Part shown: positions 28,201 to 38,900 of the stretch, one piece after another
Position numbering within the stretch: position 1 is the first letter of the stretch
Layout: each line of letters starts with the position of its first letter
Made by a program: the position numbers and the translations under genes
Source: a virus
IMG/VR virus record: IMGVR_UViG_3300046328_000446
Span: 1 to 64,000 of that record
Strand: one strand, 5' to 3'
DNA: 64,000 bases
Notes under the pieces: model-generated
Databases searched by the model: none
Seen by the model: only the letters and a program-made list of their open reading frames with translations
What the model was told of the DNA's origin: nothing

Positions 28201-30933
28201 GAGCAAGAAGCTAAGAACATATTAGCTAATGGGTTTACTGTAAGTTTAGGTAAAGGTATCTCTAGCACTCTTACACAGTTAGGCTTAGATGGTGCAATGG
28301 CCCAAATAGACAGCCTTATAAATGGGGAGATAGTACACAGAGATCTAAATAATGATAGTGTAGCTATTGTAGCTGTGCCTAAGTCGGCTATTGATGCCAC
28401 AGAAGGTAACACTATTTCAGATAAATTTGAAAATTGGTTAGTAGAAAATAATCACATAAACGAAAAAGGTGATCTAGCTATACCTAAGGAATTAAATGCC
28501 GGGTATCTTAGTGAGAGAAGCAAATTTGTATTAAGCAATACAGAAGCTTCAGAAAAAGAAAAACAAGCTAAATTAGAGGCTATTGAGAAAAAGTATGAGC
28601 CTAAATCCAAAGAAGAGACAGTAGCTAAGCTTAGAGCTCAAGAGAAAAAAGAATTAGCAGAAGCTATCCCTAACATAAACGATTACAAAGTAAACGGGAA
28701 AGTAGACAAGGATAAGATAACTAATGCAGAAGATAAGGCTAAGTTTGAAGAGATCTATGCTAAATACGACAAGCTTATTACCCCTTTATTGGAGGAAGCT
28801 AAAAAGCCAGAAGTACAACAAGCAAAGAAATCAATAAGACAGACTGTTACAGACATGATCAAAAACAGTCCATATCTTTTAGAATACTATGGGCAAGATG
28901 CTGTTCCACAAACACCAACTTCTGATGAAATTGAAGAGTTTTATGAACTAGCAGCTAAAGCTATAGATGATCCTAAGATTGATACTGATCTTATTGCATT
29001 TAAGAACCCTTACAACTCTAAGAGATTTACTCCAACAACAAGACCATCTTTAACTAAGGCAGAGGTAATAAGATTACAAGAGCTTAATAATAAAATGGCA
29101 GATTGGCAATTATTAGAGGGAGTAGCAAATGACTCAGGGATATCTATAAAAGATATGTTGTTACAAGATATAGCAACTAATCAATTCGTAGAGCCTAAGA
29201 TAAACAGTGAGCTTACAGAAACAGAGCTTATAAACATATCTGAAAGAGAGCCAAAAGAAACTGACGAAGGAGAGGGAATAAGAAATGAAGAGGTATTACA
29301 GGTATATCAAAACGTAGTTATAAAAAGAAACAAGTTTGGCACCACAATATCTCACTTAACACTTCCAGGATTGATTTCAAGAATGGATGTAGCTGATACC
29401 GTAGCTTATGTAGAAACAGAGGTTGTAGACAAAAAGGTAAAAACTGTACCTAATACAGCCAAAGATATCTCAGTTGCACAAGTAGCTGCTAACGTTAAGC
29501 CAGGGGCTAATTTTGTTGTAACATTTAAAGACGGAGCAACAGCTACAATAATTGTAGATAGAAGTGGAAGCTTAGTTATAAAGAAAGAGTCAGAAGTAAA
29601 CAAAGTACTAGAAGAATCTGGTATGAGCTATATAGAGAACTCTTTTACAAAAGACTCAGGTTTCTCTCCGGTATACAGTAATGACACTGGTGAGATGATG
29701 CTTACAGATTTTAAAGACTCTAGCGAATACTCTCCTATGGAACTTTACAATATGGTTCCAGGAGATACAGTGACTTTCACACTTGATTTAACTAATGACT
29801 ACAATCAAAAGATAATTCAAGATTATATGGATGCTGTACAAGAGTTTTCAGATAAAGGCGGATTACCAGAAGTTGATGGAAAGATATCTCCAGAACTACT
29901 TAAGATAGAAAAAGACCTAGCTGATCAATTAAAGATCAATGTAACGGACATCAAAGGTAGAAAACTTGGAGACTTGAAGGCTAACTATGACACAAACAAT
30001 AGTCCAGAGTTTTTATTACTTAGAGAAGAAGCTTTAAATATTGTTAAGAGTAAAGGTGCAGGTACCATAGTAGATATAGATTTACAACTATCAAAAGAGA
30101 GTTTTGTAAAACATGTTTTCTTAGGTATGCCTAACTTTAACATAGAAGAAGGAGCTATAAAATACTTTGAAATATCACCTAAAGCTGTTGTTGACTACGG
30201 ATACGTACAGGATGGTAAAGTGGTACTAAAAGGCAACACTAAGAATGTAAGACAAGACTATGTGAAAAACTCGCTTAAGAAAGAAGGTTTGCCAGTAGTT
30301 GTGTTCAGTCAAGGTAAGTATCTTGTTGCTTTCCCTATGCAGTTGAAAGAAACGGCATCAAATATGGGGGATGTAGCAGCCGACAATTTAGCATCAGCTA
30401 AAAATTTAGGAGTTGGAGTGTTAGAGTTTAACAAGACTTTAGCAGAAAATGGATTATCACCAGCTACATACAATTTGTATTACTTAAGTGGAGACAACCA
30501 AAGCTTATCAGATATGAATGGAAAAGCTTCTGAAAGTTTACTCAAAGCCATAGATGACCTAAACAAGGTAAAACAAACAGTAGATGTATCTACATGGATG
30601 TTACCAGAGCATAGCAAAGAGAACTTAGTAAATGAGGCATCTTTAGCTATAGACATTGAAAATAACCCCCTATCTTCACCTAAGCCAATAATAAACTTAG
30701 ATAGAATGGTAGATTTTACTAGAGATTGGTACTCTGAGTTACAAGCTACAGGGTCACTATCAGATGAAAAAGCTGCTGAAATAGCTAATAAGATCTTAAA
30801 CAGAGAACCTATTACAGTTAAAGAGAACGAAGCATCTGATCATCCATTAGTACAAGAGTATATTGATGAGCAGTTAAGCCTAAATCAAGATCAGCAATCT
30901 GATATAGATGACGCTAAGAACGAAGAATGTTAA
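25267..30933 (+). CDS. Giant ejection-type polyvalent protein with ADP-ribosyltransferase-like segment, 1,888 aa
   Basis: Several Gly/Ala-rich hydrophobic stretches in the first 500 residues (about 129-155, 207-240 and 476-495) could insert in membranes, as expected of ejected proteins. A coiled coil spans about 713-783. At about 969-1,045, LFTHVTSEQEAKNILANGF followed by a Ser/Thr-rich stretch and VAIVAVPKSAID resembles the NAD-binding start (H-x-T ... A..IL..G) of ADP-ribosyltransferase-like polyvalent domains; the match is by motif only. The C-terminal half is a long alpha/beta region without recognised motifs and ends in an acidic tail. T4 Alt is a known example of an ejected ADP-ribosyltransferase that modifies host RNA polymerase, so a similar takeover role is possible. 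Whether the domain is active is unknown. Confidence 0.5.
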   Translation: MQEDKLLDFKNQEIGFLVEDIRDKNREKALSVVAPIDDALANLGAMGKLPKQAPGTSLDSMIASATNKPKMVDYSNVKYEDVYSKYSDGTFTPRYDQYSTVNLDQEEVAASRQSSGDIWANALPKFTGKLLTNTIGQLGGIFYGIGAAVNTGSMQSIYDNSFMDAVNDANTFMDNKLPTYKSKADREATGLDYLTKQTTWADDFLNGTAFFGGAILSEAAIEWATGGAASSTALARWGAKLEQLPGFAKTLNAARKASNPASKAFATGKLSTGLATNLGKTGELLHTIRFTATSAGYESAFEANAYMKESEANYYNSFQEANGRMPTAEEEMDFRRNLKTSADGLFGFNMAIVGSSNLAIMGKWFDVKSPLTAPSKWANSKLFGVGYKKVGDEVVEITGNKLQKALGKSYGFAKPMFVEGVWEEGMQSVGTNTASNWVQAKYDPKYTKNTYDLVDSFSDGLAETYGTAEGWKEIQMGMLIGLLGGAAGNKYSTGKFNPEYSQAVAKNKLTVDTMNAYSGKRVAETMAYANRVQSANEASEQAQAAGDFTGSELARQSAALAQLNFAYNLDYMDDAMENTITSIRNIDNQSLMTEYGVDEKSAEDMKAKMIEEYKGTAESYKKNRDFAEYFIGNKLSSEEKALLQKHDVNSLKEALAYELTLGEKADKFSKDILQAIKEKVGTTVAGQEVSDAMTIDDVLTKAGKQTKKEGERKVSEITKLKAKVTALEEEYKKVQNTFYNSVSEEEKKTLLGKLDSITSQKQEAETKRAELAKEYEALFTAAKMKNPFSKDGSSIVITAAKLDVLREQAGNVKSIISEYQKANPQESAQLEKLVEEYGRSLDAFQKYADLARQITDPSLGLRGKRNFISEIKRDKSPNEVTVEMLETLSGRMAQATEQVTQATIEGNERVKSAVEEAEAKKKGATIDKPTAEQKLNKKQKEIDKVNEEYNSEPIGSKAITDTISKLAEDNYLFTHVTSEQEAKNILANGFTVSLGKGISSTLTQLGLDGAMAQIDSLINGEIVHRDLNNDSVAIVAVPKSAIDATEGNTISDKFENWLVENNHINEKGDLAIPKELNAGYLSERSKFVLSNTEASEKEKQAKLEAIEKKYEPKSKEETVAKLRAQEKKELAEAIPNINDYKVNGKVDKDKITNAEDKAKFEEIYAKYDKLITPLLEEAKKPEVQQAKKSIRQTVTDMIKNSPYLLEYYGQDAVPQTPTSDEIEEFYELAAKAIDDPKIDTDLIAFKNPYNSKRFTPTTRPSLTKAEVIRLQELNNKMADWQLLEGVANDSGISIKDMLLQDIATNQFVEPKINSELTETELINISEREPKETDEGEGIRNEEVLQVYQNVVIKRNKFGTTISHLTLPGLISRMDVADTVAYVETEVVDKKVKTVPNTAKDISVAQVAANVKPGANFVVTFKDGATATIIVDRSGSLVIKKESEVNKVLEESGMSYIENSFTKDSGFSPVYSNDTGEMMLTDFKDSSEYSPMELYNMVPGDTVTFTLDLTNDYNQKIIQDYMDAVQEFSDKGGLPEVDGKISPELLKIEKDLADQLKINVTDIKGRKLGDLKANYDTNNSPEFLLLREEALNIVKSKGAGTIVDIDLQLSKESFVKHVFLGMPNFNIEEGAIKYFEISPKAVVDYGYVQDGKVVLKGNTKNVRQDYVKNSLKKEGLPVVVFSQGKYLVAFPMQLKETASNMGDVAADNLASAKNLGVGVLEFNKTLAENGLSPATYNLYYLSGDNQSLSDMNGKASESLLKAIDDLNKVKQTVDVSTWMLPEHSKENLVNEASLAIDIENNPLSSPKPIINLDRMVDFTRDWYSELQATGSLSDEKAAEIANKILNREPITVKENEASDHPLVQEYIDEQLSLNQDQQSDIDDAKNEEC

Positions 30934-30950
30934 TAAAAAAAGTTAACAAA

Positions 30951-30982
30951 TTTGGTTTTTACAAAAAAAAGTACTAATTTTG
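30951..30982 (+). promoter_or_regulatory. Bacteroidota-type promoter P4
   Basis: TTTG at 30951-30954, a 20-nt spacer, and TAATTTTG at 30975-30982, followed by CATAAA. The predicted transcript starts about 15-20 nt before the ATG at 31004. Confidence 0.85.
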
Positions 30983-31003
30983 CATAAAAATAAACTAAGA
31001 AGA

Positions 31004-34000
31004 ATGAGCTTAAAGTGTAGAATTTATAAAGATGAAAATGGGGAGATTGATTTTGTTGAAACTGCCAATGGTAGTAGAAGTAAATTATTTGATACATTAG
31101 TAGATATAACAGGCGGTAATAAAAACACCGCCTTAAATCTTTATGCCTTGACAGAAGTTGAGGATTTTAAAGACATTGCAGCGGCCAAAGTAAACTCTAT
31201 TAAGAATAGAGTAAAAGGTTTAGCAAAAAAAGACAGTTTATCTAATAGTGTTATAGCTCAATATAATAAACTAGAAGACGGATCCACTCCAAAAGACATT
31301 ACAGCTAATATAATAGAGAAACTATCTAACACAGGTTTATCTAATAGTGTTGCAATGCTTAACGGGGCACAAATTGCAAGCAAACTAAGAGAGTTTGGTA
31401 GAGAGAATGTATCAGAGAATACTGCAGGGTTTGTACACAAAGGAAATGTGTATTTAAACTCAGATATTATGGACTTAGATACACCTATCCATGAGTTTGG
31501 CCATATCTATTTAGACTGGTTAAAAACTAATAAGCCTGAACTTTACGAGGCAGGGGCAGCTTTAGTAATTAAGAATAAACAAGAGGCTAAGTCTTATGTA
31601 AACTATGTTAAACAAAATCAACCTAATCTAGTAGAGGGTACTGAGGAGTTTAACAATGAGGTGCTTTCACAAGTTATAGGGGACCAAGGAGCAAAGCTTA
31701 TCAACTCTAAAGTTAGAGGTAGCTTAAAACAATGGTTAAACGATTTATTTGAGGCTATCAAAAATGTACTAGGGCTTTCAGACTATACAGCTAAACAGAT
31801 TTCTTCTATGACATTAGGAGAGTTTGGTAAAGCTGCTGCTACAGACCTATTAACAAAGAAGTTTGAAGGAAGCAGAGACTTTACAGACTCAGACAGCATT
31901 ATGCTATCTGTACTTTCTGACTATAGAGACAATACTAGATTTAAGTTCTCAGATCTTATTTATCCAGACGTTGTTTTTAAAGATGTATCTAGCAAAGCAG
32001 AAACAAAAGTAGCAGTAGATTTCTACAAAAAGATTGTTAGTAAATTCAACAAAACTTTCGACAGAGATTTAAAACTAACCTCATCGAATACAGCAGAAGA
32101 CTTCACAGTAACAGTTGAGTATGAAACAGGGCTTAAACCAAAGTACTTTGCATACCCAACAGCGACTATGGGAGAGCATGCTACAGTGGATAACATAGAC
32201 AAAAATGTACCTTTAACAAGTCTTAGACATGAATTGATACATGAGATGCTTGTTAAGAATATTACAGATAAGTTTGAAAGAATAAACAACCTTGATAATA
32301 GTGCTAACATAGTATCTATAGAGGAGGTACAAAGAAATAGAGCATACAACTACACATTAGAAGATGTGTTCTTTGAAAGAGTTGTAGAGAATGTAGAGAG
32401 AAACCCGGACAACAAAGATACTTTTGAAGTTTCTACTTTTGGTACAGACATCATAAACAGAGTTAAGAAAGAATTAGAAGGGGCTGAGATCACAAAAGAC
32501 AATGTGATAAGCACTTTAGAAGAACTTTTTGATGGAAGTAACCCATGGTTAAAGTCTACAGTACTTGATATTTTTGAGAATAAAGTAGACTATTCTGTAG
32601 AGGACCTTTCTCAACTAAACGAAGAAGTAGGAATAATGTTCAAACAAAGGTTTGATCTTTCTAGAGATATCTTTAGTAAAGAACTACAAAGTAAAATATT
32701 TGACTTTGCTACTTTTTTCAACGAAGAGTATTCAGGGGTTCTTACTAGATTGAATAAAATAGAAAAAAGAAATAAACTTACTAGGGTAGTTCCTGGTAAT
32801 ACATTATTTGTAGAGAGTTTGCCGGCTGCTACAACTATAGCAAATGCTTACAAGAGGGATATGGGGATACCTTTATCAGAGACTCGTAAGATAGAAATGC
32901 TAGACATAGACAACAGCAAAAAAATAGCTCAAGAATTTGAGAGCATGGTAGACGAAAGAGGTAACCTAAGCTCTGAAACAAAAGAGGCTTACGATGCTTT
33001 AATAACAGAAACTTTAGCACAGTATGAAAAGATACTAGACTATGGTTATGTTATGGAGATCAATAATGATGAGCCCTATTCAAGTTCTAAAGAGATGATA
33101 GAAGACCTACGTGATAACAAACGTATGAAAGTATTTTCTACAGAGTCAGGATTTGGAGTAGGGGGAATAACAGCTGCTGAAAAAGCAAGTGACCCTAGAC
33201 TTGAAACTACAAAGTTTACAGATGTAAATGGATACCCTTTATTATTTAATGACGTATTCAGATTTGTACATGACTTTTTTGGACACGCTAAATTAGGAAA
33301 TGGATTTGGTGCGATAGGTGAAGAGAATGCTTGGAATGTACATTACGAGATGTACTCTCCAAAAGCTAAGAGAGCGATGACAACTGAGACAAGAGGTCAA
33401 AATTCTTGGGTTAATTTCTCAGGAGTTAATGATGAAGCTTTTGCTCTTAGAGATCAAGCTAGAAAGCTTAGAAAAGAGGGTAAATTGGAAGAAGCAAATG
33501 CTATCACTAGTCAAGTATACGATATGATGAAGTTTGCAGATCAAAAGCTAGGTCTTATGCCTATGTGGGTATCAAAAGCAAACTACACATCTCTAGAAGA
33601 TAGAAGATCAATAGAAGTTGATGGAAGCAAGATATTCTTCAGAAACCAAATCAACCCTATAACAGGGGAAGCTACAGGTAAAGTAGAGATGGAGTTGATA
33701 GAGACACCAGTAGAGCTAAGAGGCCAAGGTAAAGCAAGAGAGACGTTCAAAACAGCTTTAAGATATACAGACTCTTTAGGAAAAGATACAGTCTTAACAA
33801 TAGCAAGTAGAGATAAATTTACTACAGATGCCGGACTAGAGAGATTCTATTCATCATTAGGTTACTCTAAGACATCGGACTTTGAAATGGAGAGAAAGGC
33901 TAAGCCAGTTCTTCCTGCAAGCTATGATGATAATGGAGAGCCTGGAGTTAAGGATTTGATGGAGTACATAAACTCTACTAGCACATCTGAAAAGTTATCA

Positions 34001-35830
34001 ATAGAAGATCAAATTGTTTCAAGAAATGTAGCATTATCTATGGGGGCAAAATCTTCTGATGAACTTATTTCAAACCTAGAGAAAGCTATACTAAAAAATG
34101 GAATGTTTGTTTTTGATAAAGGATCTCTTCAAAAAAGTGGAGTGTTTAATAAGTATGAAGCTACTAAAATAGCAAACTCATTGCCTTTACAAAGAAGCAT
34201 AAAAAATGCATTTTTACAATTAAAAAATACAGAGCCTTTTACACTAGAGTACGATGAAAATTTTATCACTACTATAGGTTCACAACTTAATATTTTTGGT
34301 AAGCAGGAAGCTATGAACCCGTTTGTAGCAGAAGCAGAATTAGCTACAGATATTGCAGGAATTAGCGAGGAAGAAGTTGCAGATTACTTACTACCAGAAC
34401 TTGGAGAGAAGTACTTAAGCAACCCAAAATTCAAAGAGGCTGTAAACAATATAGCTCTGAATAACAAGCTTACAAATGTAAAGGTAGTAAAAGACGGATT
34501 GCTAGAGGACAAAACAGTAGAAATAGAAGAGACTATAGCTAACACATTAATAGACACTGAGAACCAGGAATTAGCCGAAAATATAAGGTTTATAAATGAG
34601 GATATTTCAGAAGAAGTTTGGGACGAAAATCCAAACCTAGTTGTAAGAGTCTTGGAGGCTATAAAGAAAGATGCTATTAATAGTGGTATAGACTTAAAGG
34701 ATATTTCAACCAGAGTTCTTAGCAATAGTAGAGAGGACATTTTATATTTATTAGAAACTGTTGAAAACCTATTACAAGATGGTTTAACAGAACCTAACGT
34801 AAGAGAGTTCTCAGTAGCTTATAAAAAGTTCTTTGAGTTAGATACTATAGAGACCCAAGTAATAAAGACAGACAGTGAATTTGATGTAGTAGTTGAGGCG
34901 AATATGTCTGAGTACGAATTATTCAAAAACTTTGGTTTAGTTAAAAAGCAGGGGGATATCTACAGACAGACAGAAGAGCAATCACTAGAAGATCTATACG
35001 AAGCAATTCTTGAATATCCAGAGGTAATACCATCAGATATCACAACAGTAGAAGATCTGAAATCTTTTGTAGAAAAAGATATTACAAACTTAGAAGTTTC
35101 TGACTATGAAGTAGATCCAGATATGTTAGCTAAGATGTACTTATACAAAAGGTATTTTGGATTCCCTATTAAAGCTAGGGAGATACAGGTTTCTACAGAA
35201 GGCTTAAACAAAGTTACATCTAGCCCTGAGTACTTAGTTACAGAATTTGTAAAAGAGTTCAACAAGTGGGTCCTAGAGACAGAGAATAAGTACTTCAAGG
35301 TAACAGAAAAAGGTATAGAGTTAACAGAAAAAGACCCTTTATCAAAAGAGGAGGCTATCTTAACTGTACCAGAAGAGTTCTTGAAAGATCTCTCAGAGTA
35401 TGATGCATTATCAAAAAACCTTAATTTAGGTATAGAGTCAAAAGAACTAGTTTTTGAAGACTACGATAGTCAATCACAACAAAGAGACTTCTTTGCTAAT
35501 AACCCAAGCCTTGCTAAAAAGTTATCAGGAGATTACTTATACATAGAAGACGGTGTACTAGCTGCTAAGAATGAAACTGAGACTTTTGTAAGAACACCAC
35601 AGGGGGTTTTTGAAATGATATACGAAGCAGGGAACGTTAAGTTTTACAACAAACTGCCATCTATGGATGCAAATTTTAAATTGATCGGTTTAGAAAAACC
35701 TTTATCGGATGTCAATTTTAATAAGTATCAGTATCTAGAGAATTCACCAAGTGAGTTTAAGGTGGCTAAAAACTACTATACTAAACAAGAGTTGAAACAA
35801 ATAGACGATGAATATTTCAACTGTCAATAA
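31004..35830 (+). CDS. Giant polyvalent protein with two zincin motifs and a GNAT-like domain, 1,608 aa
   Basis: An upstream in-frame TTG (30980) overlaps the promoter, so the ATG at 31004 (MSLKCRIYKDENG) is the start. HEFGHIYLDWL at about 163-173 and RHELIHEML at about 408-416 are two HExxH zinc-protease motifs. Residues about 755-800 hold a conserved-looking block (VHDFFGHAKLGNGFG, GEENAWNVHYEMY, TTETRGQNSWVNF). ELRGQGKA (about 904-911) with LERFYSSLGY (about 945-954) fits motifs A and B of GNAT acetyltransferases, in which the RGQGKA loop binds acetyl-CoA. Phage polyvalent proteins (Iyer, Aravind and colleagues) are known to string together such effector domains and enter the host with DNA. 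The last 500 residues are acidic and unassigned. The domain calls are motif-based; the family role is inferred. Confidence 0.65.
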   Translation: MSLKCRIYKDENGEIDFVETANGSRSKLFDTLVDITGGNKNTALNLYALTEVEDFKDIAAAKVNSIKNRVKGLAKKDSLSNSVIAQYNKLEDGSTPKDITANIIEKLSNTGLSNSVAMLNGAQIASKLREFGRENVSENTAGFVHKGNVYLNSDIMDLDTPIHEFGHIYLDWLKTNKPELYEAGAALVIKNKQEAKSYVNYVKQNQPNLVEGTEEFNNEVLSQVIGDQGAKLINSKVRGSLKQWLNDLFEAIKNVLGLSDYTAKQISSMTLGEFGKAAATDLLTKKFEGSRDFTDSDSIMLSVLSDYRDNTRFKFSDLIYPDVVFKDVSSKAETKVAVDFYKKIVSKFNKTFDRDLKLTSSNTAEDFTVTVEYETGLKPKYFAYPTATMGEHATVDNIDKNVPLTSLRHELIHEMLVKNITDKFERINNLDNSANIVSIEEVQRNRAYNYTLEDVFFERVVENVERNPDNKDTFEVSTFGTDIINRVKKELEGAEITKDNVISTLEELFDGSNPWLKSTVLDIFENKVDYSVEDLSQLNEEVGIMFKQRFDLSRDIFSKELQSKIFDFATFFNEEYSGVLTRLNKIEKRNKLTRVVPGNTLFVESLPAATTIANAYKRDMGIPLSETRKIEMLDIDNSKKIAQEFESMVDERGNLSSETKEAYDALITETLAQYEKILDYGYVMEINNDEPYSSSKEMIEDLRDNKRMKVFSTESGFGVGGITAAEKASDPRLETTKFTDVNGYPLLFNDVFRFVHDFFGHAKLGNGFGAIGEENAWNVHYEMYSPKAKRAMTTETRGQNSWVNFSGVNDEAFALRDQARKLRKEGKLEEANAITSQVYDMMKFADQKLGLMPMWVSKANYTSLEDRRSIEVDGSKIFFRNQINPITGEATGKVEMELIETPVELRGQGKARETFKTALRYTDSLGKDTVLTIASRDKFTTDAGLERFYSSLGYSKTSDFEMERKAKPVLPASYDDNGEPGVKDLMEYINSTSTSEKLSIEDQIVSRNVALSMGAKSSDELISNLEKAILKNGMFVFDKGSLQKSGVFNKYEATKIANSLPLQRSIKNAFLQLKNTEPFTLEYDENFITTIGSQLNIFGKQEAMNPFVAEAELATDIAGISEEEVADYLLPELGEKYLSNPKFKEAVNNIALNNKLTNVKVVKDGLLEDKTVEIEETIANTLIDTENQELAENIRFINEDISEEVWDENPNLVVRVLEAIKKDAINSGIDLKDISTRVLSNSREDILYLLETVENLLQDGLTEPNVREFSVAYKKFFELDTIETQVIKTDSEFDVVVEANMSEYELFKNFGLVKKQGDIYRQTEEQSLEDLYEAILEYPEVIPSDITTVEDLKSFVEKDITNLEVSDYEVDPDMLAKMYLYKRYFGFPIKAREIQVSTEGLNKVTSSPEYLVTEFVKEFNKWVLETENKYFKVTEKGIELTEKDPLSKEEAILTVPEEFLKDLSEYDALSKNLNLGIESKELVFEDYDSQSQQRDFFANNPSLAKKLSGDYLYIEDGVLAAKNETETFVRTPQGVFEMIYEAGNVKFYNKLPSMDANFKLIGLEKPLSDVNFNKYQYLENSPSEFKVAKNYYTKQELKQIDDEYFNCQ

Positions 35831-35836
35831 TAAGAA

Positions 35837-35867
35837 AAGGCTGCTGAAAAGTAGCCTTAACTTTTTT
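35837..35867 (+). terminator. Rho-independent terminator with GAAA tetraloop
   Basis: A 9-bp stem (35837-35845 / 35850-35858, one G-T pair) closes a GAAA loop and is followed by AACTTTTTT. It separates the two last giant genes. Confidence 0.85.
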
Positions 35868-35873
35868 AATGTA

Positions 35874-35905
35874 TTTGGATATCACAAATAAAAACCTTAA
35901 TTTTG
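35874..35905 (+). promoter_or_regulatory. Bacteroidota-type promoter P5
   Basis: TTTG at 35874-35877, a 20-nt spacer, and TAATTTTG at 35898-35905, 20 nt upstream of the ATG at 35925. It directly follows a terminator. Confidence 0.85.
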
Positions 35906-35924
35906 CATTATAATAATAAAAAAT

Positions 35925-38900
35925 ATGAGCTGTACGATTAAATATAATGAGAATGGTAGTATAAAAAACGTTCTTGACCTAGAAGGTAACGAAAGTAGAC
36001 TATTCAAGCAGATAGCTAGACTACCACATGTTGGAGGTTTAGAAGAAGCTTTGTCTATTTTTAAGAATGTTTATTCAGAAAAAATAAATGAGCAAAATCC
36101 TATCTCTTTCTTATCAGATAAAGGAGCCAAATTAGAGTCTTTCAAAGAGGCTTTAGCTGACTCTTCCGGAGGAAATATAGAAATAGGTATAGATACAGAT
36201 GCAGGTTTCAAAACCTTATTATCTGTGTCATCTAACACAAACCCAGCAACTTACGAAGGGTTCATAAACAACTTGATAAAAAGCGATATTTTATCAGATG
36301 AAAAGATTATTGAAGACGGGCTGACTTACCACAAGGCAGCAGGTAACCATGCACCGTTACAAATAGCGAATGAGCAGATTATAAAAGAGGAGGCCAAAAC
36401 CAATCTAAATAGAAAAAACTTTAAGATCTATAAAGACGGTAGAATTGAACTTATCAACAAGAAGAATACCATAGAAGTAAATGGTAAAGACATGCCTGTT
36501 GAAGAGTTGAGAACTATGTCTTTGAGAGAGTTAGAAAAATCTATGAGTAAAGAGGATGCTTTGGAGCTGATTATCAACAATGCAGTCTCTGAGGCACTAC
36601 CTTCTGGAGTAAGTTCAGAAACTATGACAGCTACAGAAGAAGCTCTTAAACTTAACTTATTGGATTTACTAAACGGTATGGGAGTTAAAGTAACTTCTAT
36701 CGCTAGCTACGTTAGTAACTACAACACAAGAAACGGTGTAGATCCATCGGCCAGAGCCCTTTTAGATGTAGCTGAACAAGTTATAGCTTTTAAGGACGGT
36801 CTTATTTCTATAGACTCTCTTACAGAAGAGACTTCACACTTTATTGTAGAGACTTGGGATGATGCAGAAATTGAAAACTTACTAAGAAATATACACAAAA
36901 CTAGTTCTTATGTAGAGTTCTCTCAATCATACAGAGAGTTATACACAAGAGAAAATCCAGGTATGTCTGCTGAACAAGTAGAGAACTTGGTTAGAAGAGA
37001 GCTATTAGGTAAGGAATTAGCAAAAGCTATACAAGAAAGATTTAATACAGAGGGTAAAACAGAAACCCAAAAAAGCATAGTAGGAAGACTTTTTGAATTA
37101 TTAAGAAAGTTTTTTGACTCAGTGGTTGCAAACGATACATTCTATTCAGACTTAGAGGCATTAACATTGAAAGTGGAGGACTTGCTGTTAACAAAGGATG
37201 TGAATAAGTATTTGAACTTAGATAAAGCTAAGACTAAGACTTTTAGAATGTATCAGCAACAAGCTAGTGGTAATGTAGTTATAGATACCAAAAATGCTAT
37301 TGTTAAGAAATTAGTAAAGTCTTTATTAGAACAAGAAAAAAGTCTTAGAAAAGCAGGTAGAGGATCTAGTGCAGGTATTCAAATGTTAAATGAGACTCTA
37401 GAAAAAGCTATTACAAAAAGCTCAATACTAGACCTTGTAGCCTTGGCAAAAAGACAAGCAGACTACGTTTCAACGGCTATCGAAACTTCAAAAAAGAGAG
37501 GGGAAACTTTATCAAATGAAGAAGGTATAGTACTTAAAGGTTTGACAGAACAAATTGTACCTATTTTATCTAGGTTATCAGCTTTAGCTAAAGAGGATAC
37601 AGATTTGGCAGACATCTTAACAGACATTGAAGCAGTAAGCACAAAAGTTTTAGCTGTAACCGGAGCCGCTAAGAATGTACAGAATGATGTACTTGATAGA
37701 ATTATAGACCGTTTAATGGTTAGACATAGATTAGACGAAGATGTAAGGGATAAATTAAAAGATGCAGTACTTGTTGCTACAAGAGATACACAAATGTTGT
37801 ATGCTGTTTTTGGTCAAATTACCCACGCACACGATCCATTACTAAACATATTAGGTAGTGTTATTGCTGATATGACACTTGATGCAGAACACAGTTATTT
37901 AAAAAGAGCTAAGGAGTTTCAAGCAAAAATACGTGAGCTTGGTTTTACAGAGTCTGACTTGCCTAAACTTATGGACAAAGATGGTTACATCCTGAGTGCA
38001 TACGATTTTACAGCTTTTGAAGAGGATGTATTGAACTTAAAACTAGAGGCTTATAAAAAGTATTCTGGTACAACTATGTCTGATGAGGCTATTAAGAAAG
38101 GTATAAAAGAATACAACTTACCAAAAATTGAAGATGAAGATGCAGAAAAAGCTTATACAAAAGAAGTTAATGATGCAGTTAATTCTAAGATAGAAAGAAG
38201 CTTTACTGAGGAATACTACCAAGGAAGAGAAGATAAATACAATAGATTAGGTATAAGTGAGGCTACAAAAACACACCTTAAATTATTGTCTGTAGACTTA
38301 GGTAGCCTTATGTCTAGAGTAAAGAATGAAAAAGGATTACCTAGATATACAGCTCAAAATAAATATGAGTTAGATGCAATAAACTTGAAAAGAAAGGCCT
38401 TAAAGTCTTTACATGATAGTTTGGGGGATCTAAAAACTGGTATAAGACCGGTAGACTCACCATCAAGTACTTCAATAGAAGTGAATGGATCATATTTTGA
38501 ACTTAGACCTAATGCAAACGAAGAGTCTAGAATAGCTTTTGAACTAAACAAATTAGATCAAGCGTTCTTAGCTGAGAAGCAAGAAGAGGCACGACAAGCA
38601 GGAGGCCAAAAAATAGATGTAGAGAAACTTGCACCTAAATTTTTGGAAGAGTTAAACAGAATTGAAAAAGAAGAGGGAAGAGAAGCAGCAGTAGAATTCT
38701 TTACATTGAATTCAAGCATAGGTTTTTCTAACGACTTCTGGAACAACTTTGATAACTCTGAAAGTATGATGACTTTCTTAGACTCATACAGTCAAAGACC
38801 AGATGCAGAAGAAGTTTGGTCTGATAAAATAAAAGCATACAAAGAGTTTCTAGATAACAGAAAAGCTATATTAAAGCAATACCAAGACTCTAGAAACTAT

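Noticed and set aside
30980-31003. TTG start for the 1,608-residue protein
   Set aside because: The codon is part of the promoter -7 element; the ATG at 31004 follows it and begins a sensible N-terminus.
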